From: Deltaproteobacteria bacterium
Lineage (GTDB): Bacteria > Myxococcota > Myxococcia > Myxococcales > JAHFDP01
Assembly (NCBI GenBank): GCA_023248955.1
Contig: JAHFDP010000021.1
Coordinates: 1-51,660 of the forward strand
Reading direction: 5' to 3'
DNA length: 51,660 nt
Positions 40,571 to 49,040 of this stretch are shown here, piece by piece. Numbering within the stretch: position 1 is the first letter of the stretch; every line of letters begins with the position of its first letter. Both the position numbers and the translations under genes were made by a program. The notes under the pieces are model-generated. The model was not told where the DNA came from, searched no databases, and was given only the letters and a program-made list of their open reading frames with translations.

Positions 40571-41503
40571 ATGGCCACGTACCTCGTCACGGGCGTGGCC
40601 GGTTTCATCGGATCGAACCTCGCCGCCGATCTTTTAGCCAGCGGCGAGCGCGTACGCGGAGTTGACAATTTCTCAAGTGGCAAGCGCAACAACTTAACAG
40701 CCCTTCACGGGCTCGATCTGATCGAAGGCACCATCGCCGATCCGGAAATCTGCCGCCGCGCCTGCAGCGGCGTTGACTACGTTCTGCATCACGCCGCCAT
40801 TCCGTCGGTTCCGCGTTCCGTCGCCGAGCCGATCGAAACCGACCGCGTCAATGTCCACGCCACGGTGCAGCTCCTCGCCGCCGCGCGCGATGCCTCGGTG
40901 AAACGATTCGTCTTCGCCGGAAGCTCTGCGGCGTACGGTGATTCGCCGGCGCCGAAGAAACGGGAAGAGATGCTGCCCGCGCCGTTGTCACCGTATGGTG
41001 CGCAAAAGGTCGCCTGCGAGCTTTACCTCCGCGCGTTTCATCGCTGCTACGGTTTGGAAACGGTCGGGCTGCGCTACTTCAACGTCTTCGGTCCGCAGCA
41101 AGATCCGCAGTCCGAGTACGCCGCGGTCATTCCGAAATTCATCACCGCGCTACTCGCCGGTGAAGCGCCACCCATCTTCGGCGACGGTCAGCAGACGCGC
41201 GATTTCGTCTATATAGCCAACGTGATTCACGCCAACCGTTTGGCCTGCACCGCGCCAGGTGTCGCTGGCCATCTTTTCAATGTCGCATGCGGTGAGCCGC
41301 TCGATCTCAACGCGCTGGTGTCGATCCTCAATGAGCTCACGGGACAGCAACTTGCCGCGCGCCATCTGCCACCGCGCGCGGGCGACATCCGCGACTCGCT
41401 GGCGGACATTTCCAAAGCGCGAACGATGCTTGGTTACGAGCCCGTGGTGCCGACGCGCGAAGGACTTTCGCGCACCGTTGCTTGGTACAAAAGCCGCGCC
41501 TGA
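40571..41503 (+). CDS. NAD-dependent UDP-sugar 4-epimerase (WbpP/GalE-like)
   Basis: The protein has 310 residues, an extended short-chain dehydrogenase. The cofactor motif is TGVAGFIGSN, the catalytic pair appears as SSAAYGD with YGAQK (Tyr-x3-Lys), and GLRYFNVFGPQQDPQSEYAAVIP is typical of UDP-GlcNAc/GalNAc 4-epimerases. A likely reaction is UDP-GlcNAc to UDP-GalNAc. The last 70 bp overlap the convergent rluD-like gene. WecB, which also acts on UDP-GlcNAc, lies 1 kb downstream, so both may supply sugars for a surface polysaccharide. Confidence 0.88.
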   Translation: MATYLVTGVAGFIGSNLAADLLASGERVRGVDNFSSGKRNNLTALHGLDLIEGTIADPEICRRACSGVDYVLHHAAIPSVPRSVAEPIETDRVNVHATVQLLAAARDASVKRFVFAGSSAAYGDSPAPKKREEMLPAPLSPYGAQKVACELYLRAFHRCYGLETVGLRYFNVFGPQQDPQSEYAAVIPKFITALLAGEAPPIFGDGQQTRDFVYIANVIHANRLACTAPGVAGHLFNVACGEPLDLNALVSILNELTGQQLAARHLPPRAGDIRDSLADISKARTMLGYEPVVPTREGLSRTVAWYKSRA

Positions 41504-42510
41504 AATTCCGCCAGGTCCGGCGGCAACGGCGAAGTCAGCTCAATGAGCGCGCCGGTTTCCGGATGCGCGATCGACAAAAACGCGGCGTGCAGCGCGTGAC
41601 GCGGAAGCCGCAACTTGGCACGTTCCTCCTCGGTAATCAGTGGATCGAAGGTGCCAATCGGCGCCGGCGGACGACGGCTTTCCGCAAGCCGCAAAAAGAT
41701 CTGCTCGTCCGGTCCGTAGAGTTTATCGCCGACGATCGGAAGTCCCACCGACGCGAGGTGCACGCGAATTTGATGTTGCCGACCAGTGAGCGGCTCGGCC
41801 TCCACCAGCGTCAGTGGCGCGCCGTTTCCGTCGACGAATCGCGCCAACACACGCACGCGGGTAAGCGCCGGCGCACCATCGGCGCGCGGTGCCATGCGCA
41901 CCTGAACGAGCCCACCGTTCAACGCCAGCGGCAACGCAATCTCGAAGAAATCCGTTTCGGCCGCGCCTTCACAAAATGCCAAATAGCGTTTCTTCACTGT
42001 GCGCGCGGCGAATTGCGCTTTCAGCCGCGCGGTGAAGCGTGGCGCCATCCCACACGCAATAAGTCCGCTGGTTTCGCGATCCAGACGATGCGCAGGGTCG
42101 GGCTTCGCGCCGTTCTCTGAAAAATGCGTGCGCAGCGCGGTGGTGAGTGTCTGCACGCGCGTACTCGCCGTCGGATGCAGCGTAAGTCCCGCCGGTTTGT
42201 CAATCACGAGCAGCGCACCGTCCCGGTAAATCACGGGCGGCGGCGGCGGAACGTCCGGCGACTCCAGCCGCACCGTGCGCCGGAGCGAAAACGTGAGACC
42301 CGTCCACACCAACGTCGACGCCTTGAGCCGCGCGGGCGGCGTCTCGTGCGGCGTTCGCGTCGGCGGAACGTAGACGAGCGCTTCGCGAATGAGCCGCTGT
42401 GCGCGCGCGCGGGACATGCGCCCGATTTTTTCGAGGAGAAAACGATCGAGCCGCCAGCCGTCATGGCTGTGCTCCACCGTAAACGGGATCAAGATTTCGC
42501 CGTCAGACAC
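41434..42510 (-). CDS. RluA/RluD-family pseudouridine synthase
   Basis: The protein has 358 residues from a GTG start. The N-terminal S4-like RNA-binding domain (WRLDRFLLEKIGRMSRARAQ) is followed by the catalytic domain with HRLDRETSG (catalytic Asp) and PLTGRQHQIRVHLASVG. It converts uridine to pseudouridine in rRNA or tRNA; the exact target (RluA, RluC or RluD type) is not clear. The C-terminus (LAEFQARLLYQATVRE) overlaps the epimerase gene by 70 nt, an unusually long convergent overlap. The frames are both convincing to their ends. Confidence 0.9.
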   Translation of the reverse strand: MSDGEILIPFTVEHSHDGWRLDRFLLEKIGRMSRARAQRLIREALVYVPPTRTPHETPPARLKASTLVWTGLTFSLRRTVRLESPDVPPPPPVIYRDGALLVIDKPAGLTLHPTASTRVQTLTTALRTHFSENGAKPDPAHRLDRETSGLIACGMAPRFTARLKAQFAARTVKKRYLAFCEGAAETDFFEIALPLALNGGLVQVRMAPRADGAPALTRVRVLARFVDGNGAPLTLVEAEPLTGRQHQIRVHLASVGLPIVGDKLYGPDEQIFLRLAESRRPPAPIGTFDPLITEEERAKLRLPRHALHAAFLSIAHPETGALIELTSPLPPDLAEFQARLLYQATVRESPSRVGTTGS

Positions 42511-42563
42511 GGGTCATCGTCGTGCTTGCCATTGACGAAGGCAATGCCCACCCTTTTGGGTGC

Positions 42564-43691
42564 ATGTCTCCCATCAACATTTTGCACATTGTTGGCGCGC
42601 GGCCGAACTTCATGAAAATCGCGCCGGTGATGCGCGCCATCGAGGCGCGAAGCGAACTTGTCGTCACGCAGATGCTCGTGCACACGGGCCAGCACTACGA
42701 CGCGACGATGAGCGATGTTTTTTTTCGCGATCTTCGGTTGCCCAAACCGGATCTTGATCTCGGTGTTGGATCCGGCTCGCAGGCCGAGCAGACCGGACAA
42801 ATCATGGTCGCGCTCGAGCGTGTGATCGAAGAGCGCAGGCCCGATCTCATGGTTGCTGCGGGCGACGTCAACTCCACGCTCGCCGCCGCGCTGGTAGCAG
42901 CCAAGGCCGGCGTGCCGGTCGCGCACGTTGAATCGGGACTGCGCAGCAACGACTGGACGATGCCTGAAGAAGTGAACCGGGTGGTGACGGATCGACTCGC
43001 CACTTTACTCCTCACGCCGTCGCCCGACGCGAACGCAAACTTGGCGCGCGAAGGCGCGGACCCGGCGCGCGTGCATTTCGTCGGCAACGTGATGATCGAT
43101 TCGCTGCACGCGGGGCTTGCGGCGGCCAAGGCCTCCCACGTGCACGAGATGCTCGGGATCGCACCCAATGGCTACGCGCTGATCACCTTGCATCGGCCCG
43201 CAAACGTCGACGATCCGCGGGTGCTGGCACCGATTATCGAGGTGCTGCTGGAAGTGGCCAGCGATTTACCGTTGGTCTTTCCGGTCCATCCACGCACGCG
43301 CAAACGGCTCGACGAAATGCATCTGGCGAATCGCGTGCAGCCGCAAAAAAATCTGCGACTTGTCGATCCGTTTGGCTATCTCGATTTTCTGGCGCTCATC
43401 GCCAGTGCGCGATTGGTGCTCACCGATTCGGGCGGCATTCAAGAGGAGACCACCGCGCTCGGCATTCCGTGTCTCACGCTGCGCGAGAACACGGAGCGAC
43501 CAATCACGGCCGAGGTGGGAACGAACGTGCTCGTGGGCCGCGATCCTGCGCGCATTCTACCCGAGGTGAAGCGGGTGCTTTCAGGTCGAGGCAAAGCGGG
43601 ACGTGTTCCGGAGAAGTGGGACGGACGTGCGGCGGAGCGCGTGGCGGAAGTGATCGAGCAGTGGTGGAAGCGCGGCGGACCGCGAGCGTAA
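42564..43691 (+). CDS. wecB: UDP-N-acetylglucosamine 2-epimerase
   Basis: The protein has 375 residues. It converts UDP-GlcNAc to UDP-ManNAc. Signatures: ILHIVGARPNFMKIAPVMRA, VHTGQHYDATMSDVFF, AHVESGLRSNDWTMPEEVNR, ITLHRPANVD and TDSGGIQEETTALGIPCLTL. All the acidic and His residues usually cited for catalysis appear present. The ATG at 42564 is where homology starts; a GTG at 42522 would add 14 residues. Divergent from the pseudouridine synthase gene. Confidence 0.95.
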   Translation: MSPINILHIVGARPNFMKIAPVMRAIEARSELVVTQMLVHTGQHYDATMSDVFFRDLRLPKPDLDLGVGSGSQAEQTGQIMVALERVIEERRPDLMVAAGDVNSTLAAALVAAKAGVPVAHVESGLRSNDWTMPEEVNRVVTDRLATLLLTPSPDANANLAREGADPARVHFVGNVMIDSLHAGLAAAKASHVHEMLGIAPNGYALITLHRPANVDDPRVLAPIIEVLLEVASDLPLVFPVHPRTRKRLDEMHLANRVQPQKNLRLVDPFGYLDFLALIASARLVLTDSGGIQEETTALGIPCLTLRENTERPITAEVGTNVLVGRDPARILPEVKRVLSGRGKAGRVPEKWDGRAAERVAEVIEQWWKRGGPRA

Positions 43692-43722
43692 TACGTCCGA
43701 TTACATTGTATTGCTTTTGCGA

Positions 43723-44727
43723 TCAGACCGATCGCGGCTTCCCGAGCGTCACCAGCGTCGTTCCTTGGCGCGCCGCACTGTCGTAACGGCTCAACGCATC
43801 CTGCAATCGCTCGCGTTCATCGCCCGTCGCAACGACCAGTCGCGCAGTCACTGATCCACGCGCACGTTCCATCAATGCGCGCGCACCCGCATCGTCATTG
43901 GTCCCGGTGAGCAACGCATGCGCCCGCAACACCTCTTCCGGCTCCCACCTCTCCACCGCCACCATCGACAACGCGCGCTGGGCCGCGGCCGCGGCGCCGG
44001 CAAGATCTTCCGCCGCTTGCAGCACTTCGCTCTCCACCCGAATCGCCTCGACCGGCTCCACATCTCCATTCGCGGCAGCGGTACGCGCGAGCGTAAGCGC
44101 CCGTTCGGTTTCTCCGCCAAGCGCGAGAAGTCGCGCGCGCAACGCAACGTAACGTTGCCAATCGGAGTGATCGTTCTCGCCTTCTTCCGAAACCGCATCG
44201 AAGAGCCGCGCTTTTTCGGCCCAATCGAGCAACGATTCATCGAGCGCAATCATTTTCTCGCCCGGATTCAGCGGCGCTTCCTCGAGGAGATCGGCGCGTT
44301 CGATCGCGGCTTCCAGCAGCGTTAACGCAGCTTCCTCCGCACCCACGGCGGGCTCCGCGTTGGCAGCGATTGCGGTGCGCGCTTCAACGAGTTGTGTGGA
44401 GAGACCCGCGATCGCGCGACCGAAATGCGCACGTGATTCTGCGTAGCGACCCGCGAGACGAAGCGTTCGAGCCAATCCCAACTCGGCAGCGGAGAGTCCC
44501 GGCGCGGCAGCAAGCACCGCGCGAAATTCATGCTCGGCTCCATCGAGATCGCCGAAATCGTCGAGGTAAATTTCCGCCAATGCACCATGCGCAAGCACCG
44601 CGGCCTCGCCTTCTTGCGCAGCCACGCGACGAAGCACGCGAACGGCTTCGTCGCGATCGCTGTCCCGCAACTCAAACGCAGCGCGCCGAACTTCGTGGAG
44701 CGCGTCCTTTCCGTTTCCGTCCGTCAC
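43723..44727 (-). CDS. TPR-repeat protein
   Basis: The protein has 334 residues from a GTG overlapping the upstream stop (GTGA). It is entirely helical with degenerate tetratricopeptide repeats (AVLAHGALAEIYLDDFGDLD, AELGLARTLRLAGRYAESRA, ALTLARTAAANGDVEPVEAI). There is no signal peptide, so it is cytoplasmic. It ends the operon with the HD-GYP and SAMHD1-like proteins and could bind one of them, but this is inference from gene order. Confidence 0.82.
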   Translation of the reverse strand: MTDGNGKDALHEVRRAAFELRDSDRDEAVRVLRRVAAQEGEAAVLAHGALAEIYLDDFGDLDGAEHEFRAVLAAAPGLSAAELGLARTLRLAGRYAESRAHFGRAIAGLSTQLVEARTAIAANAEPAVGAEEAALTLLEAAIERADLLEEAPLNPGEKMIALDESLLDWAEKARLFDAVSEEGENDHSDWQRYVALRARLLALGGETERALTLARTAAANGDVEPVEAIRVESEVLQAAEDLAGAAAAAQRALSMVAVERWEPEEVLRAHALLTGTNDDAGARALMERARGSVTARLVVATGDERERLQDALSRYDSAARQGTTLVTLGKPRSV

Positions 44728-46229
44728 GTCGCCTTCTTCATCAGCATGGGCACGTCGGCCTCGGTGAACACCGCGAGCAGATCGCGATCCAAAAATCCAC
44801 GCCGCGATTCATCCCGCAAGATCTCCATGGCCTTCTCACGCGGCAACGCTTTTTTGTACGGGCGATCGCTCGCGGTCAACGCGTCGTAGATGTCGCTGAT
44901 GGTCATCATGCGCGTCTGCAATGGAATCGCTTCCGCCGAAAGCGCGCGGGGATAGCCATGGCCATCGAGTTTTTCGTGATGCCCGTACGCGATGGTGGGC
45001 ACGTTGCGCAGCGCGCGCGTCCAAGGAATTTGCGAGAGGAAACGAAAGGTGTGCGTGACGTGGCTCTCGATTTCGAGCCGCTCCTTCGACGATAGCGAGC
45101 CGCGTCGAATCGAGAGCACTTCGACTTCGTCGGGCGTCAAAAAGGTCCGCGAAACTCCCGCCATGTCGCGGTAGGTCCGCTGCGCCACTTCGCCGAGTCG
45201 CGCGGGAACACCCTCCGCCAAGACCGACGGCTTATTGCACTGCAAAATAAAATTCCAAAGCTCCACGATTTCGGTGCGCCGTGCAGCGGCGCGCGCGGTG
45301 AGCTCGGCCAGGCGCGGAGAGCCACGTCCCTCCTGCTCGAGAACGGTGAGCTGCTCGCGCAGAATTTCCGTTTCCAGCGCCGCGGCAATGGCATCGAAAC
45401 GCGCCCGCAGAATTTCCAGATCGCTCGGAAAAAGTTTGTTCGCTTTGACGAGCACGCCTTCCCGCACGCCAACTTTTCCGAAATCGTGCAGGAGCGCGGC
45501 GTAGCGCAGCTCGACCCGCTCGTCGTCGGTGAGCGCGGAATGGCGCCACGGTCCTGCCGTCGCTCCCGCTCGCGGAAGTGCATCCGCGAGCCCAAGGGTG
45601 AGCATCGCCACGCGCTCGGAGTGGCCCGCCGTCACTGGATCCCGCGATTCGACCGCCACGACGCTGGCCCGAACGAATCCTTCAAAGAGGCGCTGAATGT
45701 CCTCGTGCAGAAGCGCGTTCTGAATTGCCACGGCCGCCTGACCACCCATGGCGCCGAGCAGCTCTTCGTCCTCGACGTCAAACGGCGCGCCTGATCGCTT
45801 GTTGAGCGCTTGTAATACGCCGGCCACGCGCCCCTCGTGATCCAACATCGGCATGCAGAGAATGGAGTGGGTGGCGTATCCGGTCGCGCGATCGACAGCC
45901 GGATTGAAACGCTCGTCTTTGTACGCATCGGGCAGGTTGATCACCTGACCCTTTTGCGCCACCACGCCAGCGATTCCGCGACCCAGCGGAAAACGCAGCA
46001 CCGTGGTGCCGAGTCCTTGGGCGACTTTGCTCCAAAGCTCGTTTTTTTCCTGATCCAGAATGAAGAGCGAGCAGCGATCCGCGTCGACCACGCGCTTGGC
46101 CTCTTCGACGATGCGCGCCAGGAGCCGGTCGAGATCGCGCTCCGCCGTCAGCGCCTTGGCGACATCGAGAATGCCGGTAAGTTTTTGAACGCGCCGCGCG
46201 AGATCCATCGCGCCGATCGTAACACTCAC
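44724..46229 (-). CDS. GAF domain plus HD-GYP cyclic-di-GMP phosphodiesterase-like protein
   Basis: The protein has 501 residues; GTG start at 46229 overlapping the upstream stop, or ATG at 46208. A GAF sensor domain covers ~20-180 (DADRCSLFILDQEKNELWS, FPLGRGIAGVVAQKG). The HD-GYP domain has GHSERVAMLTLGLAD, LLHDFGKVGVRE and HHEKLDGHGYPR, then ISDIYDALTASDRPYKKAL. Between HDFGK and the next conserved helix there is a ~100-residue insertion, longer than in classical HD-GYP proteins. HD-GYP enzymes hydrolyse c-di-GMP (or cGAMP). The metal-binding residues appear present. Confidence 0.9.
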   Translation of the reverse strand: MSVTIGAMDLARRVQKLTGILDVAKALTAERDLDRLLARIVEEAKRVVDADRCSLFILDQEKNELWSKVAQGLGTTVLRFPLGRGIAGVVAQKGQVINLPDAYKDERFNPAVDRATGYATHSILCMPMLDHEGRVAGVLQALNKRSGAPFDVEDEELLGAMGGQAAVAIQNALLHEDIQRLFEGFVRASVVAVESRDPVTAGHSERVAMLTLGLADALPRAGATAGPWRHSALTDDERVELRYAALLHDFGKVGVREGVLVKANKLFPSDLEILRARFDAIAAALETEILREQLTVLEQEGRGSPRLAELTARAAARRTEIVELWNFILQCNKPSVLAEGVPARLGEVAQRTYRDMAGVSRTFLTPDEVEVLSIRRGSLSSKERLEIESHVTHTFRFLSQIPWTRALRNVPTIAYGHHEKLDGHGYPRALSAEAIPLQTRMMTISDIYDALTASDRPYKKALPREKAMEILRDESRRGFLDRDLLAVFTEADVPMLMKKAT

Positions 46230-47482
46230 CGCGTGGTTTCAACCACCGCGCGCGCCGCTTCGAATTGCTCCGGCGCAACGTAGACGCGCGAGAGCCGCAC
46301 GCGCTCGCTGTAACGGCGAAAAATCGGCGTCGCTTCGGCCAACGGAACGTCGCGCGTGCGTTCGCGAACAAAAATCGTGAAGTCACCGCCGCTCATGTAT
46401 TTCGAAAGCGAACCGCGCGACTCGGCGAGGAAGGATTCGATGCCGGCCTGCTGCAACGCCGCCAACGCGGCCACAGCGTCGCCGCCTTTTTCGTACGGCT
46501 CTGCTTCGTACACCGCGCGATAACCTTGGCGATGCACGATGCGCTGCGCCCAAGGGCAGCTGCTTGTGCGCAACGCGGTGATGAGCGCGACGTCATCGTG
46601 CGACGCGTACGCCTCGATGTCCGACGGCAATGTATAGGTCGCCAACTTTCCGGCGAAGTGGCGCTCGAGCATCTGCTCGTAGCCGACACTGGTCGCGTGC
46701 AGATAGACCGACACGAACATGTGAAAACGGGAGAGGAGAAAATCCTCGAACGCAAAAACCGCGCGCCGCTCCAACGCGAGGTGCCGCTGACCGTCGACCT
46801 CGACCGCGGCGATGTTTTGCGCGATCCAGTCGAGATCGAATTTGCCGTAATTGACACCCGTGTAGAACGAATCGCGGAGCAAGTAGTCCATGCGATCGGC
46901 GTCCATCTCCGAGGAGACAATCTGCCGCAAGAGCGGAAAGTGATCGAGACCGTTGCATACGAAAGGCGCAGCACCCGGCGGGCGCACACCCGCGATGAGC
47001 GCGGCAACGTGCGCGGGCTCGATTCCGTGCGAAGAAAAATGCCCGCGGATCAAAGCGGCGAGTCCGCTGCCGAGCACGAGCTTCAGACTGTAATCTTCGT
47101 GCGTGGCCTGCCGCTTTTCCGCGCCCAGCCAATCGGGGAGCGCCAGCGCGGCGCGCGGCGGCATCAGCCGCTCAGTGGCATGCGAAAGCGGCGGGTGCCC
47201 GAGATCGTGGAAGAGCACCGCGAGTCGCAAGGTCTGGCGCAAACGCGCGACGTCGCCCGGTGCAATCGCCAAGGTCGGCGTCAGCGCATCGAAGAGACGC
47301 GTCGCCACCGCCATCGCTCCGAGACCATGCGCGTAACGCGTGTGCGTGGCACCGGGAAACGCCAGGTCCGCGAAACCGAGCTGCTTTACCAAACGCAATC
47401 GTTGGTAGTAGGGCGAATCGATGAGCGTGCGCTCGTCAGAGGAGACTTCGATGGCGCCGTGAATCGGATCGCGGATGTGCAT
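46226..47482 (-). CDS. SAMHD1-like HD phosphohydrolase (dNTP triphosphohydrolase type)
   Basis: The protein has 418 residues. The HD metal motif is spread over HTRYAHGLGAM, LAVLFHDLGHPPLSHATE and SSEMDADRMDYLLRDSFYTG, as in SAMHD1-like dNTPases. The N-terminus MHIRDPIHGAIEVSSDE and QRLRLVKQLGFADLAFPG are conserved in this family. It probably hydrolyses dNTPs or other nucleotides; the substrate is not provable from sequence. The ATG at 47482 is chosen by homology; TATGGT lies 8 nt upstream. It leads an operon with HD-GYP and TPR genes, joined by GTGA overlaps. Confidence 0.9.
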   Translation of the reverse strand: MHIRDPIHGAIEVSSDERTLIDSPYYQRLRLVKQLGFADLAFPGATHTRYAHGLGAMAVATRLFDALTPTLAIAPGDVARLRQTLRLAVLFHDLGHPPLSHATERLMPPRAALALPDWLGAEKRQATHEDYSLKLVLGSGLAALIRGHFSSHGIEPAHVAALIAGVRPPGAAPFVCNGLDHFPLLRQIVSSEMDADRMDYLLRDSFYTGVNYGKFDLDWIAQNIAAVEVDGQRHLALERRAVFAFEDFLLSRFHMFVSVYLHATSVGYEQMLERHFAGKLATYTLPSDIEAYASHDDVALITALRTSSCPWAQRIVHRQGYRAVYEAEPYEKGGDAVAALAALQQAGIESFLAESRGSLSKYMSGGDFTIFVRERTRDVPLAEATPIFRRYSERVRLSRVYVAPEQFEAARAVVETTR

Positions 47483-47531
47483 GGCGAGCGACCATATCTT
47501 CCATCCCCCCTTTTCTGCTACCTGGGCGCTC

Positions 47532-49040
47532 ATGGTCGCGCCGCAACCTTCCGCCTCCGCCATCCTCTGGCGCCGCGTGAACGATCACCTCGAAGTCTTC
47601 TGGGTCCAACGCGATGCGCGCCTCGCCTTCGCCGGCGGCTTCTACGCATTTCCAGGCGGGCGCGTGGATGCAGCGGACGCGAACGCACCCGTATTACAAA
47701 CGATCGCTCCGGAAGAAACCGCGCACCTCTCCGCTTGCGCGCGCGAGCTCTTCGAAGAGACCGGTGTCCTCTGCGTGCGCGATGCAGACGGCGCGCGTCC
47801 GAGCGTTTCCGCAGACGAACGCCGCGCGCTTCGGCGTGATCTCACCGAACGATCTCCGAAAAGTGGTGAACGTCCTGGCCGCTTCGCCGACCTCTTGCGC
47901 GCGCGTGGACTCGCGGTAGACGCGCGCGATTTTGCCTTCGCCGGCCGCTGGATCACCCCGCGCTTCATGCCGATTCGATTCGACGCGCGCTTCTATCTTG
48001 TCGAGTGTCCGGCGAACGAAACCGCGGACGTGTGGGAAGGCGAGCTGACCCACGGCGAATGGATTCGTCCCGAAGTTGCACTGGCACGTTGGCGCGCAGG
48101 AACGGCGCTGTTGCACCCACCGGCACGCCACTGTCTCGAAGTGCTCGCCGAAGATGGCCCGACGCCGCGCGGCCTCGAGCGACTGCGCAATCCGCCGGAC
48201 GTTGATGCTGAGTCTGTCGCGAAGCGAATCGATTTCCAGCAGGGCGTTCTGCTCATCCCGCTGCGCACACCGACGCTTCCGCCTTGGACGCACACCAACG
48301 CGTTTCTCCTCGGCGAAGACGCGCTCGTGCTCATCGATCCGGGCTCGCCCTATCCAGAAGAGCAGGCGGTGCTCTCCGGCGCTCTCCGCGCGCTCGCGAG
48401 CGAGGGCCGGCGCCTCACGGAAATCCTCCTCACGCATTGGCACCACGATCATGTCGCCGGCGCGGAAACGATTGCTCGCGAAACTGGCGCGCGAATCGTG
48501 GCCCACCGCGAAACCGCTGCCCGCGCTGGTTTGCGCGTTGATCGTCTGATCGACGACGGTGCAAGTTGGTCGCTGGGATCGCACCGTTGGCGCGCGCTCT
48601 ACACCCCCGGACATACACGCGGCGATCTCTGTTTGCTCGACGAATCGTCCGGCGCGCTGCTGGCGGGAGATACCGTTGCCGGTATGGGAACGGTGGTGAT
48701 CGATCCGCCCGATGGCGACATGACCGATTACGTTCGCTCACTCGAACGGCTCGCGACGCTACAGTTGCGAACGATCTATCCCGCACACGGTCCAGCGATC
48801 GCCGATGGTCCGGCGAAGATCGCGGAGTACATCCGCCACCGCGCCGATCGGGAAGCGCAGATCGCGCGTGCGCTGGCGCAGCGTGGACGCGCGACGCCCG
48901 CCGAGTTGGTCGCCGACGTGTACACCGACGTGTCGCCTGCGCTACATCCCATTGCCGCACGCAGCGTGCTCGCGGTCCTGGAGAAGCTGGAGCGCGCGGG
49001 AAAGGTTCGTCGCGCCGGATCGTTTTTCGAATCCGTTTAG
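47532..49040 (+). CDS. NUDIX hydrolase fused to a metallo-beta-lactamase-fold hydrolase
   Basis: The protein has 502 residues. The N-terminal domain (~1-215) is NUDIX: LAFAGGFYAFPGGRVDAADA and RELFEETGVL (71-80). The C-terminal domain (~235-440) is a metallo-beta-lactamase fold with THWHHDHVAG (zinc ligands H302, H304, D306, H307), followed by YTPGHTRGDLCLLDE, AGDTVAGMGTVVIDP and AHGPAI. A helix-turn-helix-like end (PAELVADVYTDV...ARSVLAVLEKLERAGKV) resembles LACTB2-type proteins. NUDIX hydrolases act on nucleoside diphosphates linked to another group; the second domain's substrate is unknown. It overlaps the next gene's stop (TTAG). Confidence 0.9.
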   Translation: MVAPQPSASAILWRRVNDHLEVFWVQRDARLAFAGGFYAFPGGRVDAADANAPVLQTIAPEETAHLSACARELFEETGVLCVRDADGARPSVSADERRALRRDLTERSPKSGERPGRFADLLRARGLAVDARDFAFAGRWITPRFMPIRFDARFYLVECPANETADVWEGELTHGEWIRPEVALARWRAGTALLHPPARHCLEVLAEDGPTPRGLERLRNPPDVDAESVAKRIDFQQGVLLIPLRTPTLPPWTHTNAFLLGEDALVLIDPGSPYPEEQAVLSGALRALASEGRRLTEILLTHWHHDHVAGAETIARETGARIVAHRETAARAGLRVDRLIDDGASWSLGSHRWRALYTPGHTRGDLCLLDESSGALLAGDTVAGMGTVVIDPPDGDMTDYVRSLERLATLQLRTIYPAHGPAIADGPAKIAEYIRHRADREAQIARALAQRGRATPAELVADVYTDVSPALHPIAARSVLAVLEKLERAGKVRRAGSFFESV

